The notes under the pieces: generated by a model
What the model was told of the DNA's origin: nothing
What the model saw: only the letters and a program-made list of their open reading frames with translations
Databases searched by the model: none
Source of the DNA: Ephydatia muelleri
Taxonomy: Eukaryota > Porifera > Demospongiae > Spongillida > Spongillidae
NCBI GenBank assembly: GCA_013339895.1
Contig: JABACO010000023.1
Span: forward strand, 629,275 to 693,274
Length of the DNA: 64,000 nt
Direction of reading: 5' to 3'
Made by a program: the position numbers and the translations under genes
In this document: in pieces, positions 1-10,484 of the stretch
Position numbering within the stretch: position 1 is the stretch's first letter
How the letters are laid out: the number at the start of each line of letters is the position of its first letter

Positions 1-318
1 CTGACTCGGCCGTCTCCAAGCAACTCTGAATCTCCTCTAAGCGGCCAAGGATGTCTGTAAGCATTCCTTCGCTTTCCTGCTCGAAGCAATGACGGTCGCT
101 AACGTTAGTTGCTCAGTACAGCCCCAATGGTTAATCGAATGGTTTCTTCGATTGAAATCCCGTCCCCCCTCATTCTCCACTACAGCCGCGCGCCAAACGT
201 ATCTATTAACATTAGAATGAATGTACGAACCTGGCCAGTAATACGCTGCCTCGAACGTTTTGCCTGCCTCGACATTCTTTGTCCTTTTGTACAGCTCACC
301 CACTTTAACGAAATTCAT
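1..318 (-). CDS. Partial unrecognised gene, 5' exons
   Basis: Two exons can be joined in frame: 318-231 (starts ATG, reads MNFVKVGELYKRTKNV, ends at donor CAG|GTTCGT) and 111 to beyond position 1 (acceptor CTGAG). The second exon reads DRHCFEQESEGMLTDILGRL and continues as a Leu/Glu-rich, coiled-coil-like helix to the window edge. The gene starts about 150 bp downstream of the eIF3e stop codon and runs the same way. I do not recognise the family. The splice pair is inferred from phase and consensus only, so the start and the exon pairing are tentative. Confidence 0.35.
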
Positions 319-468
319 TACGCAATTACATAAAATCATAGTTTATCATTTTTGAACAAGCCAGATGAGCAGAGAACATCAGACTCCGGTTGACACAGGA
401 GGTACCCACCTCTGTGAAAATATAATAAAGAGAACGTGAGGGGGTAGGGGAGAGAGATGGAGACGTTG

Positions 469-3400
469 TCAAGAACATACCGGTCCTGGAACTAGCTGGG
501 TTGTCTGTGCGTGCAATCTCTTCTCAATGTTTTGTGCTAGAAATTGGCTCTGGAAGGCAAGTGATTTGGTCTTGTCTATAACTCTTTGGTAGATGGACTG
601 TGGCTGTGTTGCCATGACAACATGACCCTGAAAAAGGAAGATAAATGCATTTTCCCATCTCCTTCAACACCAGAACATAGACTACAGGCATACTGACTAG
701 TATGAGGGGGCAAGGCAAGAGGTTTTTAAAAATAAAATAATCGGGATTGTCCAACTGTCCGCCATGCCACGAAAGGGGAAGAGGCCCAACCCCACTTCTT
801 CAGATAGTGCTCAGTCTTGTTGACCAGCCCAACAGGGCTGAGCACACTACATACATCCCTTAGTCACCCTCCCCTCTACTGATCATACATCCCTTAACCA
901 CCCTCCCCTCTACTGGTCATACACCCTACTGGTCATACATCCCTTAACCATCCTCCCTCCTACTGGCCATACATCCCTTAACCACCCTCCCCTCTACTGG
1001 TCATACATCCCTTAACCACCCTCCCTCTACTGGTCATACATCCCTTAACCACCCTCCCTCCCCTCTACTGGTCATACATCCCTTAACCACCCTCCCCTCT
1101 ACTGGTCATACATCCCTTAACCACCCTCCCCTCTACTGGTCATACATCCCTTAACCACCCTCCCCTCTACTGGTCATACATCCCTTAACCACCCTCCCCT
1201 CTACTGGTCATACATCCCTTAACCACCCACCCTCCCCTCTACTGGTCATACATCCCTTAACCACCCTCCCCTCTACTGGTACCTCTTTTGCATCTATTTT
1301 GGCATCCAATTTGGCATTTCTGATCAAATTCACAATCCAACGCTCAGCTGAATCAGGAGACATGTTGAGCTTAGTGGCCAGCATGCTGGGAGGGAAGGAA
1401 TATGAGGGGAGGGAGAGGAGAGGGGAACACTTTCAAACAAAGGAAAACCCCTATGTTAGCCCTTACCTAATGCTGATGCATTGATGGATCCTGCAGAAAG
1501 TTTCAAAGATGGACAGCCTAGCATTTTCGATGAAATCAGATGCGCAAGCAACAAGAAAGAAGTCATTCTCCAACACTTTCTCACATTCCAGCAGTTTCTG
1601 CTGTGCTGCATCAAAGTCATAGTTGATGTACAAACACTCAACAAATTCTGTAATTGGATCTCGATGGGAATACGATTGCTACATGTGCACATGTGTGAGA
1701 AAAAGCAAAAGTCCAATATCACATGACACATAGCCTAATATCACATGATACATAGTCCAATGTCACATGATACACTGTACACAGTACAATGTGATTGGCA
1801 CATTACACACAGTCTAATATCACACGATGCACTTCAAAGTAAAAACACGAGCTATAATTGAGCACCCTGGAAAGGAGGGTGGGTTTTGCAGTGTGCAGTT
1901 AAATACCATCCTGGAAAGGAGAGTGGGTTTTGCAGTGTGCAGTTAAATACCATCCTGGAAAGGAGGGTGGGTTTTGCAGTGTGCAGTTAAATACCATCCT
2001 GGAAAGGAGGGTGGGTTTTGCAGTGTGCAGTTAAATACCATCCTGGAAAGGAGGGTGGGTTTTGCAGTGGGCAGTTAAATACCATCCTGGAAAGGAGGGT
2101 GGATTTTGCAGTGTGCAGTTAAATACCATCCACCTGCCATTGATAGTTCCACAGAAGACAAAAATGCTGAGTGCCTAGACCATGCTACACAACTGAACTA
2201 GCCATCCTCCAGGAATTGCTTATGGAACATGTTTGGTACAGTGGCAGTAGAAACACACCCTGCCCAGCCACTAACAGCTGCCCAGCCACTGACAGCTGCC
2301 CAGCCACTAACAGCTGCCCAGCCACTAACAGCTGCCCAGCCACTAACAGCTGCCCAGCCACTAACAGCTGCCCAGCCACTAACAGCTGTTTAATAGTTTA
2401 GAGGCTTAGAATCACTAGAATAAAACACATGCTACTCCATTCAACCACATTCTAACTAGTGACCACCTCCCCCCTAATATATGGCCCTCCCCAATGTACG
2501 GTTTTTGCAACCACACCTCCAGACTCACCTGTCTTATGACCTTGACAAGATCTCTGAGGAGTGTTGGTCTCCTTTTGTTGGTGATGATGGCAGCTGTCAG
2601 GTAGCGCAGAATGTGTGGGCAAGATGTCTGTATGGCATTGAGGTAACTAGAGAGATAGAGAGAACAGATGTCTGCATGCATGGCCACTGAGATAAATACA
2701 ACAGTTTCATACTATTGATTTGTAACATAAATGTTTTTATTCAACTGCAGCAAACTGTTTATGAAGCCTTAGCCAAAACTGTACGACATTTCCTTTGAAA
2801 GTTCTGGCTACACCACACCAGTGGTGCTTTTAAAAGGTTCTGGCTACACCACAACACTGCTGCTTTTAAAAGATGTTGTTTTGCAGCCCTTCACAGACAC
2901 AAAGTCTGTATTCCACCTTCAAATAGAACACATCAAGTTTGGTGTTTGGCTATCCAGTCTGGTGTTTGCCTACGCTGGATGCTGCCTGCACCAATCGCCA
3001 ATGAGCATGATGTCATATATTGGGACTCAGACTGTTGCTAAGCAGCTGCAGTCACTTACTCTTGCTGGTACAGGAAGAGATTGATGATTTCATCTTGCCC
3101 CTTTGGGTGATTGAAGAAAACAAATAAGCTCCAATGGATGAGCCATGTTCTCTGCTGGAGCTTCATCAGGTGAGATATGTTGGTCTGGAGAGGAGATCAA
3201 ACAGATGCCATGACAACGAAGGGCCACCTCACAGTAAATATCTTATCCCCCAAGTGATTGCTTGCTAGACAGCTAATGACCTCATTAGAATATAGGAAGA
3301 CAGCACTAAATAATGTTAAGACTGCTCCAAGCAAACATAGCAATAGACATGCTCCAATTAATGCCTTCCACTGAACATTCTTTAGCATGTGCCACATTGT

Positions 3401-3548
3401 TTGAAGTAAAACCTTAACGACAGTTCAATGTCATAGTTAGCTTATGTGGGCCCCTTCTTCATCTACTATACCCCATACTCAAGGTTCTCTTATTACATAA
3501 AACAACATAAAATTCACTATTGTTATTCAGAATAGTTTCAGTGCATAC

Positions 3549-3581
<33 letters not shown>

Positions 3582-4968
3582 CACTCACACCCACACTCAC
3601 ACCCACACTCACACCCAGATCTCATACCGTATCATCAATGTCTCGCCTCAGCTTGTTCAGGTCTTCTAGGGCTGTGTCCCAATCCTGCATCAGAATCGCG
3701 CAACTCAGCTTTCCCCACATTGCACTGGTGATCTTCGGGTGATCAGGAGGGGCCTGGGGAGGAGATATAACCAGAGGATATATGGCTTAGTTATGTGGTG
3801 AGAAGAGTAGCAATCTGTGGTCTGGGGAGGGAGGAGAGACACAAGGTCTGGAAGGAGGGACAGAAGGTCTGGGAGAAGGGGGCCAATGGTTAGGGGATTG
3901 TCTGAGGGGAGAGTTGAGAGCCCATAGAATGTTCACATTGGAGGTGACGCATACGACGAGAATGGTATAGTTTCACAGATTGACCCGAGTTTGTGTGGGA
4001 TAAGGAGACACTCACCAGGACTTTATAGAAGTATAAATGTTCAGAGGCCTCTGGATAATGGCCTGCTTCATACTTTAACTTTGCACACTCGTAAACGAGA
4101 TCCACTGTTTTGGCATCAAGCTAGGGATAGATAATTAGAGGGTTTAAAAGTGTATCAAATCAGATAAGGATTAGAGCAGACCAATGATTGACCAGCAGTG
4201 GTACTACTGCACACAGATATGGACAGACCATAGCCCTTGGCAACACTGGTGCATTTGAATCACTCACACTGAAGTGTTCTTTGAGATAGTCAAACAAGCT
4301 CTGATCTTCCCTGTCCCTGAGAGGAACGCAAACACAACAGTGGAGGGGGATAAAAAGATGGTGTACATGGTAACCCGCACTTCTTCTGTTCGATGTACTC
4401 CGTGACCTTTGGTTCATCAAACACATTGATAATAGGTTCAATTATCTTGTCAGATTCCTCCAGCTTTGACAGAATCTCCTCCCTGCGACTGACCAGCTCT
4501 GGTGTTCAATAAAGTGGTTTAAAAACTGGACAAAACGCAAGTGGTGTATGCTCCACACCTTCTGGTGGTTCCGCGTTGTCTTCCTCATGAAGCTGTTTGT
4601 ACAGGTCAATAGCACTGTCAACCTGACTCCCGGTTACGCGGATAATTGGAATAACATAAGGATAAGAGACATGTAGGTGTTATTTTCCAGGCTTTTTAGA
4701 ACCCTCACCATGTTTGTTTTGCTGAGGAGATCGATTCTTGCTTGAAGCAAGTCCCTATCATCATACAACTGTGTTGTGTGACGTAAGCTATCGTTATTCC
4801 AATATTGCTACTAGTTCATTCGATGCTTAGTACAGCCATACTACTAGTGCCGGTTAAGGTCTAATTCTAACGACATACCTTCTTCTCTGAGAGGAACTCT
4901 AGCATAATGGACACCAGATGACGGTCCAGATAGTTGCCTATCTTAGACGTCAGGTCGTATTCCGCCAT
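469..4968 (-). CDS. EIF3E: Eukaryotic translation initiation factor 3 subunit E (INT6)
   Basis: Core subunit of the cytoplasmic eIF3 complex, which organises 43S pre-initiation complexes. Twelve exons with consistent phases: 4968-4879, 4768-4709, 4622-4559, 4498-4381, 4316-4268, 4120-4016, 3753-3628, 3184-3060, 2646-2529, 1678-1467, 1385-1283, 627-469. They total 1329 bp, or 442 residues, against 445 in human. Diagnostic stretches are the N-terminus [58 protein letters not shown] (helical repeats) and the PCI-domain segment [20 protein letters not shown]. The C-terminus is GHVVM followed by [19 protein letters not shown] and TGA at 471-469. The tail lacks the vertebrate SGFY ending. The introns hold three minisatellites. 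I am confident of the family and of nearly all junctions. Confidence 0.97.
861..1280. repeat. Minisatellite in eIF3e intron 11
   Basis: About 11 copies of a 33-39 bp unit (core CCCTCCCCTCTACTGGTCAT plus ACATCCCTTAACCAC), with deletion variants. On the gene strand the array starts at the 5' splice site itself: the intron begins GTACCAGTAGAGGGG and the unit contains GACCAGTAGAGGGG. Confidence 0.95.
1862..2135. repeat. 44-bp minisatellite in eIF3e intron 9
   Basis: Six near-identical tandem copies of a 44-bp unit containing CCATCCTGGAAAGGAGGGTG and GCAGTGTGCAGTTAAATA. Confidence 0.95.
2265..2390. repeat. 18-bp minisatellite in eIF3e intron 9
   Basis: Seven copies of CAGCCACTAACAGCTGCC with one variant (CTGACAG). 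Because 18 is divisible by 3 it creates spurious open frames. Confidence 0.95.
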
Positions 4969-5114
4969 CTTGGTATAGTAAGTTGACCACGTGGTAAACC
5001 AGATAGTTTTAATAATTATCGCTCAGGCAAATTACCTTTTTATTTATTTTCCTTGTCTATACTTCAATCAGCATTATTATGCACAAAATAAATTGCTGAA
5101 ACAAACGCAGATTG

Positions 5115-7557
5115 TCACTGAAATAGCATTGAATTTCGCCGCATTATCGCCGTTGTGGAGTTGCACTGCACAGAGACTGAATTCGATCTGCGGGGAATTC
5201 CGCCTGGACGTTCCATGGAATTATAACCAGAAGTAATGATGGTACTTTTACTTGATCTGGTGTCGAGGCTTGAAAACGATCCCACTGCCACGTCATCAGT
5301 GGAGTCCGCTGCAATTACGTGTAGCTGTTTTACGGCGGAAGAGCGAAGAGATGCGGGGGATAACGACTCCGCATCAGCGTCTGGAGGGGTGGGAACGAGG
5401 AGCTCCGAAGGTAATTCTGAAGTGGTGGGAACGAGAGTCTCAGGCAAAGGCTTGGCAGTCAAAAGTTCAGAAGAAGGAAATTCCATAAATGTGGGAGATA
5501 GAGGTTCCAAAGGTGACATGGAGGTGTCTGCATCACCTGACTGTGCTGCATCCGTTTGCTCTAACTGCCCTTGTCTTCCACCTGAGAAATGTAACATTTT
5601 TCTAAACCACCCCCTAACCTTATGAAAGTACGGTTTCCTTCTGTTAGGTTCAGGTATGCCACAGAAGCTGGCAGACTTGGGTATGTTGTTGCAAGTCATT
5701 GCTGCTTGATCCTCAACTACAGAAAAACATTGCAGGCTTGTGCATGCCACTGAGTGCAGCTGGCTTACCTTGATTCAGTGAGTAATGCCTGGCTGGTGGT
5801 ATTCCACTGTAGACAGACAGAATCTCAAACTCCACGGGATTATTTGAGAGCCTTTTCAGCACATCCAGATTATCTCTGTTTCGAGGGGTGACTGGATTAC
5901 ACTCGTTTTTAAACTCAGATCGAGCATTGAAATGGTTGTCACCCTATAAGGAGATGAATACAGTGTATATCTGAGTCACTCTAATGAATGCACACCCCCA
6001 ATAGTTTGAGTTGCATAATTGCACCCAATGGAATGTAGTGTGCCACTGATCGTTAAAAAAACCCTCAATGACTACCCAACCGTACATAACTTTTGAATAT
6101 CATGAGCAATTTATACCTTTCTAATTAGAGCCTCTTCACCCCCAGTATTGACAGAGATTATTTTGTATTCTTCCAACTCAGCTGCATGCCTGATCACCAG
6201 GGGGATAATTGACGAGCAAGAGGTGGGCACTGCCCATGTAAGCAAAACGCAACCCTCTTCCACTGATTTCAGTATGAATGTGGATGGTTTTAGTTTCAAT
6301 AGGCGTGCCATTGTGTTCTTGAGTAGGCTGAGGTCTTGCACAGTATAGAGCGTGTAGTCCTGTTCAATTTTTATGGTCAGCTCCTTGAAGTGATCTGGAA
6401 GCTTTCTAGTGAGTGCAAATTCAGGACACTGGTATGCAAAGCGATGTACCATCTTGCTTTTCATTTCTTCCTCATACGAATCCATCAGTAGCTTTCCCTG
6501 ATCCCCTCCAAATGTTACAGCGAGGTATTGAATAGTGAAGTAGTTAAACCATGATGAGTATTTGTGCAGATGTCTGAAAAGCTCAGCAAGATCTGATGAC
6601 TGTGATATGTCCCTGGAACAGGTTTCATTTCCCCCAAGAAATGCTAAAGCAATGCTGATGTCTTTCACTGATACCTGCTTTTCTTGCAACAAGCGATATG
6701 TGTTCAGGGCAAGAGTTGCAAAAAGGGCAGTAATTTCTTGCGAGTCCTCAATTATTTTGCAGCGTAGATCTTCAATGTTTTTTCTTTCCTCTTTACAGCA
6801 TTCAGCTTCTTTATTTGGCTTGGACCTGAAATCAACTGTATGCGGGAATGAATAATGTGCATTATTAGGGGGCGGGGTACCTTATTTTAGCATATCCACT
6901 CTTTAGTGTCAGCCCAAACTGCACTTATTTACACATATACGTTTGCCACCTCCCCTTGCTCTACCTATCGGATAACTTATTCCCTTTTGTCATCATGTTC
7001 ATATGGTTGTGGTGCTATATGCCCACGAGACGAAATGGATATTCTTTCTACCTATCCTTTGCACTTATAATTTTTTTTTTTTTCATATAACTTTGCACTG
7101 AAATCGTCCCTAGTCCCTGCGGGACGGGCTGAAATGTACACCACTTGTTAAAGCCGACGCCTATGGCCTGTATTTTTGACAACAAGGGGGGGGGGGGCAC
7201 CGCACAAGATAAAGACATAAAGACAACTAGCTCAGTTGTACCTTTCAGCAATTCCTCCAGCTTCGCAATTATTTCTTCGTGTCCCAGGTGGGTATCATTG
7301 ATCGTCGACTGCTTTAAGGCCGACAGAAACAACCGAACGGGCGTGAGATCGCTTCCTTTGGTTTTCAGCGTCATGACCAATCTCTTGGCGGCGTTCTGCA
7401 TCGTATTGTCATGACCAACGTGTAGCCGCTCCTCTTCATCATTTGTCAGCAGCTTCTCCTGTCTTAGATAGGGAATCAAGTTGGGCACGTTGAGATTGGA
7501 TACCAAGAGCGGATACAACCGGTCTAGAATTTCGCTGCCCGCAGACATGACTCCCAA
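5115..7557 (-). CDS. CARD-like protein with early-metazoan helical domain
   Basis: Exons: 7548 (or 7557)-7242, 6825-6117, 5943-5769, 5716-5115 (stop). Exon 1 looks like a CARD: six-helix-sized, with EILDRLYPLLVSNLN, then an LLTNDEEERL turn and VRLFLSALKQS. Exon 2 starts with a Lys/Glu-rich helix, then LFRHLHKYSSWFNYFTIQYL and VQDLSLLKNTMARLLKLKPS, ending with EEGCVLLTWAVPTS. That pattern of YSSWFNY, then xLxDxxxLKxxLxxLL, then EGCxxLTWxxP recurs in sponge and cnidarian families next to death-fold domains, and I know no assigned function. The last exon encodes a basic segment (RRKPYFHKVRGWFRKML) and a Ser/Pro/Thr-rich tail. Exon 1 ends one base past a codon while exon 2 needs two, so a small exon between 6826 and 7241 is probably missing from this model. 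An adaptor role in death-fold signalling is inference. Confidence 0.75.
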
Positions 7558-7672
7558 GTACCGATGCTGTTGTCCCCTTGCTTGAGGGTTTCAGGACTTT
7601 CTGGTATGTAAATCGTATTACAATGTCTAATTTAGACGTTGCTGTTGTGTGCACATACCATTAGCGTCACAC

Positions 7673-7750
7673 TTACCCCCCCCCCCCCCCCTACCCCCCC
7701 CCCCCTACCTACCGCCCCCCCCCCCTACCCCCCCCCCCCCCCCCCCCCCA
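7673..7750. repeat. Poly-C tract with TA interruptions
   Basis: Runs of 9-20 C broken by TA or TACCTACCG, just upstream of the CARD gene start at 7548-7557. The length is likely unreliable in the assembly. Confidence 0.9.
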
Positions 7751-7784
7751 TCTATTTTATACATGTACCATGCAACATATGCTT

Positions 7785-7905
7785 CACATCTATGTGGAAC
7801 ACACCATGGCCACCACATTACCTCTATGTGAACACTCCATGGCCACACATTACCTCTATGTGAACACTCATGGCCACACATTACCTATGTGAACATACCA
7901 TGGAC
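7785..7905. repeat. Short tandem repeat, about 31 bp
   Basis: Three to four imperfect copies of a unit containing CCATGGCCACACATTACCTC and TATGTGAACA. Confidence 0.85.
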
Positions 7906-8084
7906 TATTTGTTTATTAGTTGTAGAATCTATTACAAAAGAATACTTGTTTGTTTAGGATTCCATGACATACACACAGCTATTTAAAAAAGTGAGATCAG
8001 TTGAAGAGATGTTGACTGAATGCTATTACCTCTGCTTAATTCTTCCGCAGGCAAAGCCAATTATTACGGTACACACGTTTTGCA

Positions 8085-8255
8085 GAAAAAGAAGTGTTGT
8101 GCGTTGCAGGAAAACGTAGTTAGCAAACAACTGACACAATATATGACCAGGAAACAACTGATCAATTTTGTTGTTGTCTGCAAAGTGTTAACTGCTTAGA
8201 TAAACAGAGTGGCTTTAGTATAGCACCTGCGGCGCAATATTGCTCTGTTGCCCAT
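8085..8255. mobile_element. Dispersed repeat, copy 1 (about 170 bp)
   Basis: The segment from AAGAAGTGTTGTGCGTTGCA through TGACCAGGAAACAACTGATC to CGGCGCAATATTGCTCTGTT has a second, slightly diverged copy in the same orientation at 28760-28925. In that second place it interrupts one arm of an inverted repeat, so it is a mobile insertion. I see no coding capacity; it is a SINE or MITE candidate. Confidence 0.75.
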
Positions 8256-9104
8256 GAAAGAGTTAATCCACATGTCAGTGACAGCATTGATACATTGAAA
8301 GTGCCATCTTCCATAGTTCACATGGCAAGTCTCCTCAGTGTAGCCAGGATGAAAGCCGTTCGCATATTTGCTATGAATTCCAAGAAACAGTGGTAGTAGC
8401 AGTGGCTGCATTTGCAACAGATGCTACTCGTCTAAAAGTAAGTGCCCACTATTATACTAGATTTCGTAAAGATCTTTGGTTTCGGTGTCTTCCCCAATTT
8501 GTTATAAGATAACAGTATAGTTAGAAGATGTACATATAAGTAAATCTTAGTATGACAAATATGCAACACTACACATGTGCAGATGGTGCTATTTATTTCA
8601 GTGATCATAAACTGCACTCGTTATTGTAATAATTACTTTCAAGTTTGGATGATTTTTTTTACACATACCCCGACACAGGTTCCCCACAAGTCTGTACATA
8701 CCTTTGCCCAAACTCTCCCAAGTGCTCTGTGTGCTGTTGTACACTGAGAACACTGAGGAGGCCTGGAGGAAGCTTCTTATCCTGTTCCACAAATGTTGCC
8801 TTCCTGCAATTAAATGTTCTGGTCGTCACCACAAACCACTGGACTTAAACAACCTCTGTGACCTCTGGGGTGACTTGGGCAATATGGTACACACTGTTGG
8901 ATATGGTCACCAAGCGTTCAACTCCTGCATCCACTGTTCCTAGAACTGAGAAGTTTCAGAAATGCATTGATTGATTCAGCCGTATCCTTTGCTCAACAAA
9001 GGCTGGTCAACTCATGAGACACTTGGAAATTAAATTCCAAGCTTCCCCTCCTCTTGTTCAATCTGATCCCATCACATTATACCAAACAGCATAAACCTGC
9101 TAGG

Positions 9105-9255
9105 TATAACATTCCTCCCCCGGTCCATCTTGGGCTACGTTTCTCCCCCGGTCCATCTTGGGCTACGTTCCTCCCCCGGTCCATCTTGGGCTACATTCCT
9201 CCTCGGGTCCATCTGGTATAATGGGCTACGTTTCTCCCCCGGTCCATCTGGTATG
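9105..9255. repeat. Tandem repeat inside the retroelement
   Basis: Five imperfect copies of a 26-41 bp unit with core CCCCCGGTCCATCTTGGGCT, placed upstream of the RT core. Confidence 0.85.
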
Positions 9256-9636
9256 AGATTCCAGCACTTGATTGATATTGCATCAGTGCCTCTTCCCACC
9301 TCCACCTTACATCACATGGTGAACTTACTGGCAGCTGGCAAAATTCTACAACAGCTCTCCAAAGATATGGCTGGTGCCAGCGTAACTGCTCTCACCAAGA
9401 AGAAACCAAACTGTGTGCCCTATATTCATCCCATAGTTGTAGGTGAGGTTCTTGTAGGGAAGTGTCTGTGTCTCTTGTCACACAATAAGGCAGCCAATTT
9501 CTTTCAACCTTTTCAGTACGGCGTTGCTTGCCCAGGGGGAGCTGAGAAAATTATTCATAAAGTCAGACAATGTGTTGATGAACACCGGTCACATGGCAAC
9601 TTTGCTCTACTCAAAGTTGATATGACCAACACCTTC

Positions 9637-9806
9637 AATCTGGTGTCCTGGCAGACCAATCTGGTATCCAGGCAGACCAATCTGGTGTCCAGGCAGACCA
9701 ATCTGGTGTCCAGGCAGACCAATCTGGTATCCAGGCAGACCAATCTGGTGTCCAGGCAGACCAATCTGGTATCCAGGCAGACCAATCTGGTGTCCAGGCA
9801 GACCCA
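9637..9806 (+). repeat. 21-bp in-frame minisatellite in the RT ORF
   Basis: Eight copies of CCAATCTGGTGTCCAGGCAG(A) with GTG/GTA variants, encoding repeated LVSRQTN. The unit equals the native RT sequence around FNLVSWQT, so the element's own codons were amplified without changing the frame. Confidence 0.95.
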
Positions 9807-10484
9807 CATTGATGAGTGCTCTAAACACTTTCCTGAGCTCCGGCCATGGTCTTTTTGGTGCTATGGTCACCACCCATCATGATGGCACTCACTCAAGGGG
9901 GGGGTGGGGGGGGGGGGGGGGTACTATCTTCAGAGGTAGGAGTTTTAACAAGAAGATCGACTTGGCCCTCTTCTCTTCTCTGTAGCTCTGCAAAAGCTGA
10001 TTTTGTCCATCCACAACGATAAATCCTGCTCTGACTTGCGGCTGAATGTTTGGTACTTAGATGACAGAGTCTTGGCTAGTAACTCGACTTCTGTATCTCG
10101 AACCCTACACATCATACAAACAGATGGTCCCTCTCTAGGTCTCCACGTGAATTTGAGTTGTTCAGTTCCAATGACACATCCTTTTTTCCCACCTCTATCC
10201 ATCGTTCAACGTTCCTAACTTCAAATGTCTTGGAGCACCAATCAGTGATGCAGGAGTTGTTCATTGTGTTCTAGCTTCATTGCAAGAAAATGTTCCAGTT
10301 CTTTAGCACTTTTATCCCACCTTGAAGATAGACCCTCATGTTGCCCTCACTCTTCCCCATTATCATGCCTCTTTTTGAAAATTAATACACAAACCTTCCT
10401 CATTGGCCTTGAAGGTATTTGACCTCTTTTGCTAACTAAATGCAAAGGCTTGGACATCTCAGTAAATGCTTGGAAGCAAGCACA

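Larger units (their letters stand above)
8645..10420 (+). mobile_element. Degenerate non-LTR retrotransposon (reverse transcriptase)
   Basis: Reverse-transcriptase fragments in more than one frame on the plus strand. First comes ENTEEAWRKLLILFHKC (8750-8800). Then follow LLAAGKILQQLSKDMAGASV, IHPIVVGEVLVGKCL, FQPFQYGVACPGGAEKIIHK and LLKVDMTNTFNLVS (9270-9650), HIDECSKHFPELRPWSFWCY (about 9806-9865), and finally LNVWYLDDRVLAS with the YLDD catalytic motif near 10050-10075. These match the RT core of the retroelement family common in cnidarian and sponge genomes. The ORF is broken by frameshifts, by a 21-bp tandem expansion and by a G-rich tract at 9896-9922, so the copy is inactive. The 2.6-kb minisatellite follows directly. 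Confidence 0.9.
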
